From: Nonomuraea sp. NBC_00507
GTDB taxonomy: Bacteria; Actinomycetota; Actinomycetes; Streptosporangiales; Streptosporangiaceae
Length of the DNA: 64,000 nucleotides
Direction: 5' to 3'
Assembly: GCF_036013525.1 (NCBI RefSeq)
Contig: NZ_CP107853.1
Span: 9,796,001-9,860,000, forward strand
A program made the position numbers and the translations under genes. Shown here one piece after another: positions 27,360 to 36,336 of the stretch; within the stretch, counting starts at the first letter, position 1; each line of letters opens with the position of its first letter. Below the pieces are notes generated by a model. The model was not told the origin of the DNA and ran no database searches. It saw only the letters and a program-made list of their open reading frames with translations.

Positions 27360-28121
27360 TCAGTGTCCGCCGTCCGCTGCCGCCTGTGCCTGCGCGCTTG
27401 CCTCGTCGGGGTTTACCTGCTGCGGGTCATCTCGCCGGATCGCCGCAAACAGGCCGGCGGTCGTGTGCGATGTTGTCCCCTGCTGCCCATCGCCCTCTTC
27501 TAGGCTGTCGTCAGCCTGAGAGCCGACAACACCGCCCACTAGCGGACCGTTCAGCACTTCTGGGGTCAACACGACGCCGGTCAGCCGGGCCGCGAGCATC
27601 AGTGCTTCGCTCATTGTCGGAGCGCCGGTGCTGATGTCTTCGTCTCCGGCGACGTCTCCTCCCGGTAGGTACGTTGGATCAACACCTACCTCCCGCATCG
27701 CGTCGAGGAGGCGATCCGGATCGCTGCCGTACCGCCATGCGGGCTTCCTCGGGTCGAAGGAAGTCAGCCGATCCCTGTCGATGGCATACACGAACAGATC
27801 GGTCGCGTAGTCGTGCCGCAGCACGGACACGAGTTCCGTCCCGGCCGACAGCGCTCGCATCGCATCCGGTTCTGTCGCCTTGCTGCCGTTCCGCTCGATG
27901 AGCACGACCCAACCCTTAAGACGCCCAGCCAGAACCGTGTGCGGGAACAGTCCCGAATCCGTCAATTCCCTGTAGCTCAGCGGCCGGATGCTCTCCTCGG
28001 CGGCGCCTAGCCGCCGCAGTGCTTCCGCCTCTTCCAGACCTCGTAGGAACGTCAGACACCATGCGTCGCCCAATTCCCACCGGTCCGCGAGCCAGCTGAT
28101 ATCGGCGTAAGTGATTTCCAC
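27360..28121 (-). CDS. DUF6461-type protein
   Basis: 253 residues. The N-terminal 200 match the actinomycete DUF6461 pattern: ISWLADRWELGDAWCLTFLR, GLEEAEALRRLGA, GWVVLIERNG, FVYAIDRDRLTSFDPRKPAW and MSEALMLAARLTGVVLTPEVL. The last 50 residues are polar and Gln/Ala-rich. The function of the family is unknown; members are often found in multicopy near nuclease or toxin-like genes. The GTG at 28121 follows AGGAG by nine bases. It is convergent with the SARP gene, only 19 bases apart. Confidence 0.75.
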   Translation of the reverse strand: MEITYADISWLADRWELGDAWCLTFLRGLEEAEALRRLGAAEESIRPLSYRELTDSGLFPHTVLAGRLKGWVVLIERNGSKATEPDAMRALSAGTELVSVLRHDYATDLFVYAIDRDRLTSFDPRKPAWRYGSDPDRLLDAMREVGVDPTYLPGGDVAGDEDISTGAPTMSEALMLAARLTGVVLTPEVLNGPLVGGVVGSQADDSLEEGDGQQGTTSHTTAGLFAAIRRDDPQQVNPDEASAQAQAAADGGH

Positions 28122-28244
28122 TCCCAGCGCTCCTCATGCGTCATCCACTCTCCGAGAGCGAAGAAGGGCAGGACCTAGCCACCCCGCAAGGGCAAGACGC
28201 CTAACAAGATCCACAATGGATACGACGCCGCGCACCCGACCAAG

Positions 28245-28259
28245 GTTCACCCGGTGAAC
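28245..28259. promoter_or_regulatory. Perfect inverted repeat GTTCACC-C-GGTGAAC
   Basis: Two 7-base arms around a single base lie in the gene-poor stretch 28122-28971, upstream of the DUF6461 gene by about 125 bases. It could be an operator or a leftover from the mobile fragments beside it. No factor can be named. Confidence 0.3.
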
Positions 28260-28378
28260 GCAATCGTCACCGCTCCGCTGAAGCCCGCGATCCTCCCATA
28301 GGCGGGCCAGGGGCCGGGTCGAACCCTATCTACCATGGGATCTTCACGGCACGCCCTGCGGCTTCAGGTTGGAAACCC

Positions 28379-28459
28379 TCAGTGATCGCGTGTATTAGGT
28401 AGATCGAATTCACCGTGACGCACCCCGGCCAGGAATGCCTCCCATTCGTCGGGCCCGCC
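28379..28459 (-). pseudogene. DUF397 protein, C-terminal fragment
   Basis: Read on this strand the segment encodes GPDEWEAFLAGVRHGEFDL followed by PNTRDH and a stop at 28379. This is the characteristic tail of DUF397 proteins, which normally sit beside XRE/DUF5753 regulators. The upstream part is missing: it is replaced at about 28460 by a piece of a PucR-type gene, in a different frame. Confidence 0.65.
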
Positions 28460-28653
28460 CGCCTGAGCGCGGCGCTCAGCCCGGCGCAGACGCGGGTGTC
28501 CGGCAGCGCGGCCAGCACCTCGCCCCCGACGCGGAGCCGGTCGGCCAGGGCCGTGGCGCGCCCGCGCAGCAGCACCACGGCGACCCCGCCGTCGGCGCCG
28601 GCCGCCTCGGCGAGCAGGAGGCCGTGGCGCGGCCAGGCCACCGCAACGGTCAT
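28460..28653 (-). pseudogene. PucR-type regulator fragment
   Basis: The encoded AAGADGGVAVVLLRGRATAL, ADRLRVGGEVLAALPDTRVC and AGLSAALRRAG correspond closely to the middle of the intact PucR protein at 29967-31460 (AAGADGAVAVVPLRGR, ADRLRAGAEVLAVLPDARVC, AGLSGALTG). The bases are also similar over about 150 positions. It is a broken paralogue or partial duplicate, fused at about 28460 to a DUF397 tail. Both ends are truncated. Confidence 0.7.
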
Positions 28654-28682
28654 TGCCCCATTGGCGTCAAGACCACTAGCGG

Positions 28683-28939
28683 GCGATCATCATCGCCCGT
28701 CCCAAGCTGCGCAGTACCACCGAGAAGTTCGCCTCCCGGCTGTTCGGCACTGGAGTGACCCGCACCGACGCGCTGGAGACCCTTTCGATCGCCTCTTTCG
28801 TGAGCGGCCTGGCGGTGCACGATGTCGAGGGCGCCCTAGCCGACCGCTCGGCTCCGAGGCCGCCCTGTCGAAGTCGACGGTCTCGGCTATCTGTCAAGCC
28901 ATCCTCGGCGAGTACGACGCCCGGCCGTGGAGAACATAG
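28683..28939 (+). pseudogene. Transposase remnant (IS256/Mutator-like)
   Basis: One frame gives KLRSTTEKFASRLFGTGVTR, TDALETLSIASFVSGLAVHD and VEGALAD; about 28845 the reading moves to another frame giving LGSEAALSKSTVSAICQAIL and GEYDA. Together these match an internal part of actinomycete transposases of the IS256/Mutator type. The catalytic part is missing and there is at least one frameshift. It is a decayed insertion scar without recognisable ends. Confidence 0.65.
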
Positions 28940-28971
28940 ACGGCCTGCTGTGCGCTACTCCCCCACGACGC

Positions 28972-29907
28972 CTAGGACCGGGGTTCCGACTCCGAATCGT
29001 CGTCAAAAAGGTCGTTGATGTGCGTGGCTTCGAGAGCGCGCCGCAGCCAGACCTCCAGGAGGGCAAGGTCGGTGCAGGTGGTGATCTGCATAACCCGGTC
29101 GGGGGGAATGTCGATGCCGCGGAAGCGTAGGACGGTGAACACAGAGGCTCTCTTTTCCTGGGCGCGGCCTTGCTGATCGCCTTCTTTCCAGCCTTCTTCT
29201 CGGCCTTCTTCTCGGCCTGCGGCCTGGCCCTTGCGGTACAGGTTCTGGGCCCAGGGGCTGTGCTCGGGAACGTAGATCGTCACGGTTTCCTCCAGAAGCC
29301 GGCGGGCCTGCGGCGCGGCCATGTCGATAGTGTAGCCAAACAGCGACGCCGCGTCATCGGCTGGCAAGTCGGTGAGGAGCTTGATGAATGCCTCGGTGAC
29401 CTCCGGCAGGTGGCCGTGAGCCATCACCGACAGCGCCGCCGTCAGCAGGTCTGCGGCCATCTGCTTCGAGTCGGTCAGGACGGGGATGCGGTCGGGCCCG
29501 ACGATCACCGATTGCATGGTGATGGTCAGGCAGCCGCTGCTGATCTTCACCAGCTCGGTGAAGCGTGCCGCGCCGGGATCGGGCGTGATGAAGATGACGT
29601 AGACCGGTTTGCGGGTCTCCAGCCGCAGCATTTCGGCCGCCTCGACGGTCTGCTGCAACTTCTGCTCCGACATTTCGGTCTCAACCTCGACGATGGTGGA
29701 AAACCATCGATCCTGGGGCGGGCCGCCGAATACGACGGTGTCGGCATGCATCTCCCTGGAGATGCGGTCCCGCAGGTCTCCTGGCCCCACCCACAGCGGG
29801 GCGTCGGTCGGCAATACGATCCCGCCGACTTCGCGCAGCAGGCGGATGGGCAGGTCGAGATGGTCGCGGATGAGCCGGTTGAGGGCGTCGTGCCGGGGGG
29901 AGGGCAT
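28972..29907 (-). CDS. Rpn-like PD-(D/E)XK nuclease family protein
   Basis: 311 residues. The N-terminal 150 contain an alpha/beta core with STIVEVETEMSEQKLQQ and KPVYVIFITPD, consistent with the PD-(D/E)XK fold of Rpn (YhgA-like, recombination-promoting) proteins. The charged repeat near the C-terminus (AAGREEGREEGWKEGDQQG) is typical of that group. Rpn proteins are DNA nucleases of uncertain role, frequently beside mobile fragments, as here. The ATG at 29907 has no ribosome site, but GATAACG nearby could be a -10 element for a leaderless message. Confidence 0.6.
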   Translation of the reverse strand: MPSPRHDALNRLIRDHLDLPIRLLREVGGIVLPTDAPLWVGPGDLRDRISREMHADTVVFGGPPQDRWFSTIVEVETEMSEQKLQQTVEAAEMLRLETRKPVYVIFITPDPGAARFTELVKISSGCLTITMQSVIVGPDRIPVLTDSKQMAADLLTAALSVMAHGHLPEVTEAFIKLLTDLPADDAASLFGYTIDMAAPQARRLLEETVTIYVPEHSPWAQNLYRKGQAAGREEGREEGWKEGDQQGRAQEKRASVFTVLRFRGIDIPPDRVMQITTCTDLALLEVWLRRALEATHINDLFDDDSESEPRS

Positions 29908-29966
29908 GCACGCAACGTTATCATCCGGTCACGCATCCGTATGTCTTTCGGCGATCTGTAATGCGG

Positions 29967-31460
29967 TTATCGCGGCAGACCCGTGTCTCTGAGGGCCAGG
30001 AAGAAGTCCACGCGGTCGGCCATGGTGGACAGGTTTCTGCCGGTGAGCTCCTCGATTCTGCGGATGCGATAGCGGACGGTGTTGACGTGCACGTGGAGCT
30101 GCTCGGCGCAGGCGTTCCATGAGCCGGCGCAGTCGAGGAAAACCCCGAGCGTGCGCACCAGCTCGGACTGGTGTTTGCGGTCGTAGGCGAGCAGCGGCGA
30201 CAGCAGCCGCGCCGCGAACGAGCGGCGCACGTCGCCCGGCACCGTGGCCAGCAGCAGCGCGTGCGTGTAGATCTCGTCGCTGGTCACCACCCCGCCGGCG
30301 CGGGCCTCGGCCAGCCGCCGGGCGTGCCCGGCCTCCTCCACGCCGCCCTTGATCGCGGCGGGCCCGGTGAGGGCGCCGCTCAGCCCCGCGCAGACGCGGG
30401 CGTCCGGCAGCACGGCCAGCACCTCAGCCCCGGCACGCAGCCGGTCGGCCAGCTCGGCCGTGGTGCGCCCGCGCAGCGGCACCACGGCGACCGCGCCGTC
30501 GGCGCCTGCCGCCGCCACGACCTCGCGGCCGAGCAGCTCCTCGACGATCTGGCCGCCGAGCGTGGCGGGGTCCGGTCCGCGGGTGGCGCCCGGACGGGGC
30601 GCGGTGGCGTTCACGATCGCGTACGGCTCCGCCGCGTCGATCCCGCACGTGCGCAGCCTGGCGTTGAGCTCGGCCACGTCGGCGTCGGCGAGCGCGGCCA
30701 CGATGAGTTGCTCGGCCAGGCGGCGTTCGACCCTGCGACCCTCCTCCATGCGGCTGCGTTCGAGCCCGACGCAGGCGGCCAGCTCGTAGCCGAGGTCGGC
30801 GCGGCCGATCAGGTCGCCGTCGCAGGCCAGGATCCAGCCCGCGGCGCGGTGCCCGCGCCCGACCGCGAAGATGGTGCTGCCGGCGACCAGGGCGGGCAGC
30901 CGTGGCGCCGTCAGGTATGCCCTGGCCAGGTCCACGGGATCCTGGACCGAGCCGACGATCATCCCGCCGGAGGCGGACAGGACGGCGCCGGTGACGCCGA
31001 GCTCGGCGGCGGTCAGCTCGAACAGCTCGCGCAGGTCGGCGCCTTCGGCGATGGCCGCGACCAGCCTGCGGTGGCGCCCGAGCGCGTCGCGTACGTCGCC
31101 GGACAACCGGGGCACGACCAGCTCGGTCAGCGTGCGGAAGGAGACCTCGGTCGGCACCTCGATCAGCGGCAGGTCGGCGGCCCTGCACGCGTCCACCAGG
31201 TCGCCGGGGACGTGGCCCAGCCAGGCCGCGCCCGCGCCCAGGGCGGCGACGCCGGCCTCGGCCAGCGCGGCCACGAATCTGGAGGAGTCCTCCGGCGTGT
31301 GCCGCCACATGAGCCCGGTCAGCACCAGCTCCCCGCCCGACAGGTAGCGCCCCGGCTCGGGCAGGTCGGTGATGTGGACCGTGCTGAACTCGCGATCGGG
31401 GTCGCCGCTGAGCAGCGTCAGCCGCAGATCGTCGATGGCCAGCAGGTCACTGATACGCAC
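29967..31460 (-). CDS. pucR: PucR-family transcriptional regulator
   Basis: 497 residues. Residues of about 1-125 are the PucR N-terminal domain (MRISDLLAIDDLRLTLLSGD), the middle is a GGDEF-like CdaR domain, and the C-terminal 60 carry the HTH_30 helix-turn-helix (LGVFLDCAGSWNACAEQLHV, then HVNTVRYRIRRIEELTGRNL). PucR regulators switch purine catabolism genes. It is divergent, 95 bases apart, from the xanthine dehydrogenase gene, its probable target. The GTG start at 31460 lacks a ribosome site on this strand, so a leaderless message is likely. The gene symbol is by family and context. Confidence 0.85.
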   Translation of the reverse strand: MRISDLLAIDDLRLTLLSGDPDREFSTVHITDLPEPGRYLSGGELVLTGLMWRHTPEDSSRFVAALAEAGVAALGAGAAWLGHVPGDLVDACRAADLPLIEVPTEVSFRTLTELVVPRLSGDVRDALGRHRRLVAAIAEGADLRELFELTAAELGVTGAVLSASGGMIVGSVQDPVDLARAYLTAPRLPALVAGSTIFAVGRGHRAAGWILACDGDLIGRADLGYELAACVGLERSRMEEGRRVERRLAEQLIVAALADADVAELNARLRTCGIDAAEPYAIVNATAPRPGATRGPDPATLGGQIVEELLGREVVAAAGADGAVAVVPLRGRTTAELADRLRAGAEVLAVLPDARVCAGLSGALTGPAAIKGGVEEAGHARRLAEARAGGVVTSDEIYTHALLLATVPGDVRRSFAARLLSPLLAYDRKHQSELVRTLGVFLDCAGSWNACAEQLHVHVNTVRYRIRRIEELTGRNLSTMADRVDFFLALRDTGLPR

Positions 31461-31555
31461 TTGGAGGAATATACAAGCCGCGTGTTACGTGCTTTGACAC
31501 GGATTTCACGTCGTGTGCATAGGACCGGGACGGGCGGCGGTGCTCTACTCGGAGG

Positions 31556-33727
31556 ATGACGGAGACGGCGTACACGACGCGACACGGTGTCGGCGAGAGC
31601 GCGCGGCGTCCTGACGCGGCGCTGAAGGTGAGCGGCGAGTTCGCGTTCGCCTCCGACCTGTGGATCGACGGCATGGCCTGGGGGGCGACGTTGCGCAGCC
31701 CGCATCCGTCGGCGTGGATCCGCTCGATCGACGTGGGCCCCGCGCTGAAGATCCCCGGCGTGTTCACCGTGCTGACGCACGAGGACGTGCCGGGCGCGAA
31801 GTTCTACGGGCTGGAGCACAAGGACCAGCCGGTGCTGGCCGTCGACCAGGTCCGCTACCAGGGCGAGCCGGTGGCGATCGTGGCGGCCGACCACCCGGAG
31901 ACGGCCCGCAGGGCGGCCGCGGCGATCGTGGTGGAGTACGAGGTCCGCCAGGCCGTCACCGACCCCCGCGAGTCCCAGGAGATCGTGCGGTACCAGCCGG
32001 TGCGGGTGGGCGACACGTTCGAGGCCGAGGTCGTGGTCACCGGCGAGTACGAGGTCGGCATGCAGGACCAGGCCTTCCTCGGCCCGGAGGCCGGGCTGGC
32101 GGTCCCGGCCGAGGACGGCGGCGTCGATCTGTACATCGCCACGCAGTGGCTGCACGTGGACCGCGACCAGCTCGCCCCCTGCCTCGGCCTGCCTCAAGAC
32201 AAGGTGCGCCTGACGCTGTCCGGCGTGGGCGGCGCGTTCGGCGCCCGCGAGGACCTGTCGATGCAGGTGCACGCCTGCATGCTCGCTCTGCGCCTGGACC
32301 GCCCCGTGAAGATGGTCTACGGCCGTGAGGAGTCGTTCTTCGGCCACGTGCACCGCCACCCGGCCAGGATGCGCTACGAGCACGGCGCCACCCGCGACGG
32401 CAGGCTGGTCTACGTCAAGGCCGACATCCTGCTGGACGGCGGCGCGTACTGCTCGTCCTCGCCGGCCGTGGTGGGCAACGCCGCGTCGCTGGGGGTGGGC
32501 CCGTACGAGGTGCCGAACGTGCACGTGGACGCCACCGGCGTCTACACCAACAACCCGCCGTGCGGCGCGATGCGCGGCTTCGGGGCGGTGCAGGCCTGTT
32601 ACGCCTACGAGTCGCAGATGGACCGCCTGGCCGAGGCGTGCGGGCTGTCGCCGGTGGAGTTCCGGGTGCGCAACGCCGTCTCCCAGGGCTCGCGGCTCAT
32701 CACCGGCCAGCTGATCGACTCGCCGGCCCCGCTCGCTGAGATGCTGCGCGACCTGGAGGCCATGCCGCTGCCCGCCGACGCCCAGGATCGGGACCTGCGG
32801 GGGTTGCCCGGCGGCGTCTCCCAGACCACGCACGGCGAGTCGGTGCGGCGCGGCGTCGGGTACGGCGTCGGCATCAAGAACATCTGCTTCTCCGAGGGCT
32901 TCGACGACTACTCCACGGCCCGGGTGCGTGCCGAGCTGGTGGGCGGCGAGCCGCACGTCACCGTGCACACGGCCGCGGCCGAGGTGGGCCAGGGCCTGGT
33001 GACGATCCAGGCCCAGATCGCGCGCACCGAGCTGGGCGTCGACGACGTCACCGTGGCCACCGCCGACACCCAGGTGGGTTCGGCGGGCTCGTCGTCGGCG
33101 TCGCGGCAGTCGTACGTCACCGGCGGCGCGGTGAAGGCCGCCTGCGAGGCCGTGCGCGAGCGGTTCAAGGGGCTGCCGGCGCGGGAGGCGCTGGAGAGGT
33201 TCGGGCCGATCGAGGAGACCCGCGAGTACCGGCACCGGCCCACGTACCGGATGGATCGGCGCACCGGGCAGGGCGACTCGCACACGCAGCTGGCGCTGTG
33301 CGTGCACCGGGCCGTGGTGGACGTGGACGTGGAGCTCGGGCTGGTCAAGGTGGTGGAGCTGGCGGCCGTACAGGACGTCGGGCGGATACTGAACCCGCTG
33401 GCGCTGGAGGGACAGATCCACGGCGGGAGCGCGCAGGGCCTCGGGCTGGCGCTGATGGAGGAGATCCAGATGCGCGACGGGCAGGTGCTGAACCCGTCGT
33501 TCACCGACTACCTCATCCCCACCATCCTCGACATGCCGCCCATGCAGCTGAAAATCCTGGAAAATCCTGACCCTGCGGCTCCGTACGGGCTGCGTGGCGC
33601 GGGCGAGCCCCCGACGTTGTCCTCCACCCCCGCCATCGCCGCGGCGGTGCGGGCGGCGACGGGGCTCAGGTTGACGCGTGTTCCGATCAGGCCGGAAGAT
33701 ATCGCCCTGTTCGGTAAAGGGGTCTAA
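31556..33727 (+). CDS. xdhB: Xanthine dehydrogenase, molybdopterin-binding subunit
   Basis: Oxidises hypoxanthine to xanthine and urate as the molybdenum subunit of xanthine dehydrogenase. The 723-residue protein has the aldehyde oxidase/XDH hammerhead N-terminus, GVGGAFGAREDLSMQVHACM and GAMRGFGAVQACYAYESQMD in the Mo-cofactor domain, and the catalytic Glu in GLRGAGEPPT near the C-terminus. The usual iron-sulfur and FAD subunit genes are absent on both sides and must be elsewhere, or this is a variant. GGAGG sits directly against the ATG, which is unusually close. PucR is divergent; an EF-hand gene follows 17 bases later. Confidence 0.88.
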   Translation: MTETAYTTRHGVGESARRPDAALKVSGEFAFASDLWIDGMAWGATLRSPHPSAWIRSIDVGPALKIPGVFTVLTHEDVPGAKFYGLEHKDQPVLAVDQVRYQGEPVAIVAADHPETARRAAAAIVVEYEVRQAVTDPRESQEIVRYQPVRVGDTFEAEVVVTGEYEVGMQDQAFLGPEAGLAVPAEDGGVDLYIATQWLHVDRDQLAPCLGLPQDKVRLTLSGVGGAFGAREDLSMQVHACMLALRLDRPVKMVYGREESFFGHVHRHPARMRYEHGATRDGRLVYVKADILLDGGAYCSSSPAVVGNAASLGVGPYEVPNVHVDATGVYTNNPPCGAMRGFGAVQACYAYESQMDRLAEACGLSPVEFRVRNAVSQGSRLITGQLIDSPAPLAEMLRDLEAMPLPADAQDRDLRGLPGGVSQTTHGESVRRGVGYGVGIKNICFSEGFDDYSTARVRAELVGGEPHVTVHTAAAEVGQGLVTIQAQIARTELGVDDVTVATADTQVGSAGSSSASRQSYVTGGAVKAACEAVRERFKGLPAREALERFGPIEETREYRHRPTYRMDRRTGQGDSHTQLALCVHRAVVDVDVELGLVKVVELAAVQDVGRILNPLALEGQIHGGSAQGLGLALMEEIQMRDGQVLNPSFTDYLIPTILDMPPMQLKILENPDPAAPYGLRGAGEPPTLSSTPAIAAAVRAATGLRLTRVPIRPEDIALFGKGV

Positions 33728-33744
33728 CTACGGGGAGGTATCCG

Positions 33745-33978
33745 ATGGCAAGCGCACGTGAGGCGGCCGAGGCGGAATTCCGGCGTTTCGACGCCGACGG
33801 CGACGGCCTGCTGACCGCGGCCGAGATCCGCCAGGCCAACGAGGCGCTGGGCGGGCAGGGCGTGTCCGAGAGCGAAGTCGAGGCGTTCATCAAGTCCGCC
33901 GACCGCGACGGCGACGGCACGATCGGGCTCGAGGAGTTCGTCGGTCTCGTCGGCCACGGGCGGCACGAGAAAGCGTGA
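33745..33978 (+). CDS. EF-hand calcium-binding protein
   Basis: 77 residues, essentially two EF-hands: FDADGDGLLTAAE (about residues 14-26) and ADRDGDGTIGLEE (about 50-62), each with Asp at positions 1, 3 and 5 and Glu at position 12. Such small calmodulin-like proteins are common in actinomycetes and bind calcium in the cytoplasm; targets are usually unknown. ATG 33745 has GGGGAGG a few bases upstream. It lies just behind the xanthine dehydrogenase gene and so probably shares its message. Confidence 0.9.
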   Translation: MASAREAAEAEFRRFDADGDGLLTAAEIRQANEALGGQGVSESEVEAFIKSADRDGDGTIGLEEFVGLVGHGRHEKA

Positions 33979-34036
33979 TCTTGTCCCCCGCCGGGTAGGT
34001 GGTCCGGCATTCCCCCTGATCGTCGAGGGGGATGGT

Positions 34037-35416
34037 GTGCTCGACCGATTCTTCGAGCTGACCGGGCGGGGGACCACCGTCGGCCGTGAGGTGCGTGGCG
34101 GGATCACCACGTTCGTGGCCATGGCCTACATCATCCTGCTCAACCCGATCATCCTGGCCGGCGCGAAGGACGTCACGGGCGCTCGGCTCTCCATCGCCGA
34201 GCTGACCACCTCCACCGCGCTGGCCGCGGCCGTGACCACGCTGCTCATGGCCTTCATCGGCAACGCGCCCTTCGGCCTTGCGGCCGGGCTGGGGCTGAAC
34301 GCGGTGGTCGCCTACCAGGCCGCGCCGCACATGACATGGGCCGAGGCCATGGGACTGGTGGTGCTCGAAGGCCTGGTGATCATCGTGCTGGCCGTGACCG
34401 GCCTCCGCACCCTGATCATGAACGCGATCCCGCTGGCGCTCAAGCACGCCATCAGCGTGGGCATCGGCCTGTTCATCGCGCTCATCGGGCTGGTCGACGC
34501 CGGCTTCGTGGCGGCGGGCGCGGCCACGCCCGTGCAGCTCGGCACGACCGGGCACCTGACGGGCTGGCCGGTCACGATGTTCTGCTTCGGCCTGCTGCTG
34601 ATGATCGCCCTGTTCGCGCGGCGGATCCCTGGCGCCATCCTCATCAGCATCGTGGTCACCGCGGCCCTGTCCATCCTGGTGAACGCGCTGGCCACGATCG
34701 ATCCCAGGTCGTGGGGCGTGGTCACGCCACGGGTGCCCGAGTCGCTGGTCGCCGCGCCGCAGTTCGGGCTGGTCGGCGAGTTCGACGTGTTCGGCGGGTT
34801 CGCCAGGGCGGGGGCGCTGACGGCGGGAGTGGTGCTGTTCACCCTGGTGTTGTCCGGGTTCTTCGACGCGATGGGCACGATCATCGGTGTCAGCGACGAG
34901 GCCGGGCTCGTGGACCGGCAGGGGCGCGTGCCGCGGCTGGGCCGGGTCCTGACGGTGGACGGCGTCGGCGGCGTGGTGGGCGGTGTGGTGAGCTCCTCGG
35001 CGAACACCGTCTTCGTGGAGTCGGCCGCCGGCGTCGGCGAGGGGGCGCGGACGGGCCTCGCCAGTGTGGCGACCGGGGCGCTGCTGGGGCTGACGCTGCT
35101 GTTCACGCCGCTGGCCGCGGTGGTGCCCGCCGCCGCGGCGGCGCCCGCGCTGGTGCTGGTCGGGGCTCTGATGATGATGCAGAGCAAGAACGTGCCATGG
35201 GATGACGTCGAGCTCGCCGTGCCGGCGTTCCTGACGATCGCGCTGATGCCGTTCACCTACTCGATCACGAACGGCGTCGGCGCCGGTGTGATCGTCTATA
35301 CGCTCATCAAGGCCGTCAAGGGGAAGTTCGCCGAGATCCCGTGGTTGTTGTGGATCGTGTCGGCGATCTTCCTGGCGTACTTCGGGATCGACTGGCTTGA
35401 GCGGCTCTTCGACTAG
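34037..35416 (+). CDS. NCS2-family purine permease (AzgA-like)
   Basis: 459 residues with 12 to 14 membrane helices. The N-terminus FFELTGRGTTVGREVRGGIT and FVAMAYIILLNPIILA, plus FGLAAGLGLNAVVAY and LSGFFDAMGTIIGVSDEAGL, mark the AzgA branch that imports adenine, guanine and hypoxanthine with protons. It follows xdhB and the EF-hand gene on the same strand, giving purine uptake plus oxidation in one locus behind PucR. The GTG at 34037 is preceded by GAGGGGGA. Its end overlaps the opposite-strand gene by four bases. Confidence 0.9.
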   Translation: MLDRFFELTGRGTTVGREVRGGITTFVAMAYIILLNPIILAGAKDVTGARLSIAELTTSTALAAAVTTLLMAFIGNAPFGLAAGLGLNAVVAYQAAPHMTWAEAMGLVVLEGLVIIVLAVTGLRTLIMNAIPLALKHAISVGIGLFIALIGLVDAGFVAAGAATPVQLGTTGHLTGWPVTMFCFGLLLMIALFARRIPGAILISIVVTAALSILVNALATIDPRSWGVVTPRVPESLVAAPQFGLVGEFDVFGGFARAGALTAGVVLFTLVLSGFFDAMGTIIGVSDEAGLVDRQGRVPRLGRVLTVDGVGGVVGGVVSSSANTVFVESAAGVGEGARTGLASVATGALLGLTLLFTPLAAVVPAAAAAPALVLVGALMMMQSKNVPWDDVELAVPAFLTIALMPFTYSITNGVGAGVIVYTLIKAVKGKFAEIPWLLWIVSAIFLAYFGIDWLERLFD

Positions 35417-36336
35417 CGGATGTCCGCGGAGTTGCAGGCCGTGCCGTTGTTGTCGACGTCGGGGTACCAGGAGTATTCCTCGTGCGTGCCCTTGTGATAG
35501 GGCCCGTAGCCGGCCGCCCGGGCCTCCTTGCAGGTGGCGAAGCGGCGGTTGGGGGTGCGGCCGGCGTTGGTCGCGGGGTTCGTCACGCCGGGGTTCGTCC
35601 CCGTGCCACCGGTGCTCCCTGTGGTGCCAGGGGTTCCCGTCGTGCCGGTCGTCCCGGTCGTGCCGCTCGTGCCGGTCGTGGCGGGGGGTGTGGCCGGCGG
35701 GCTGCTGCCGAGGGAGTCGGTGGGCGCGGGGGTGCCGCTCGCCCCCGGGCCGAGCAGACGGGAGGACAGCGCGCGGGCCTCAGCCTCGGTGTAGCCGGCG
35801 ATGCTCATGCTGTCGCCGTCCATGCTCTGGGTGACGATGGGCGCGGCCAGCACGATCTTGGGCTGGTCGGGTTGCTCGGGCGCCAGCACGACCGCCACCT
35901 GTCGCTGCTCGGACACCAACTCGTCGATGAGCTGGACCAGCCGCTCCTTGAACGCCGGCGCGATCGCGATGCGCACGGAGTATTGGCCGTCCTTCTCGCG
36001 CACCGGCTCGATCTGCTGGACGGCGCCGACGGTGACGCCGTCCTCCAGCAGGTAGCAGGTCTTCTGCTGCTCGTCCAGCACGGCCGGATCGCCCGGGCAC
36101 GGCGCGGGCTTGGTCTCCCTGACCGGGGCGAAGTGGATGGGCACGGGCAGGCGGTGCGGCGGCGTGCCACCTAACAGCGGCGTGTCGGGATTTTGCGTCA
36201 TCAGCACGGCGACCGTGCCGGCCACGCCTGCGACGAGCACGACGAGGACCAGCGAGACGATCAACACGATGGTGGTGAGTCTGCTGGCCTTCGGCTCCCC
36301 CGGGTCCGCAAGTGGCGGCTCTTCCGGCTTGTCCAT
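35413..36336 (-). CDS. Membrane-anchored protein with SecD-P1-like and excalibur domains
   Basis: 307 residues: a cytoplasmic tail, one membrane helix (LTTIVLIVSLVLVVLVAGVA), then an extracellular part. Residues of about 90-195 resemble the P1 head of SecD (EEA-type ending MSIAGYTEAEARALSSRLL and VAVVLAPEQ...VLAAPIV). A Thr/Gly/Pro repeat linker (TGTSGTTGTTGTTGTPG) leads to an excalibur calcium-binding domain (CKEARAAGYGPYHKG, DVDNNGTACN). Excalibur domains are normally on surface proteins. This is not a complete SecD: the other membrane helices are absent. Its function is unknown. It is convergent with the purine permease. Confidence 0.75.
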   Translation of the reverse strand: MDKPEEPPLADPGEPKASRLTTIVLIVSLVLVVLVAGVAGTVAVLMTQNPDTPLLGGTPPHRLPVPIHFAPVRETKPAPCPGDPAVLDEQQKTCYLLEDGVTVGAVQQIEPVREKDGQYSVRIAIAPAFKERLVQLIDELVSEQRQVAVVLAPEQPDQPKIVLAAPIVTQSMDGDSMSIAGYTEAEARALSSRLLGPGASGTPAPTDSLGSSPPATPPATTGTSGTTGTTGTTGTPGTTGSTGGTGTNPGVTNPATNAGRTPNRRFATCKEARAAGYGPYHKGTHEEYSWYPDVDNNGTACNSADIR

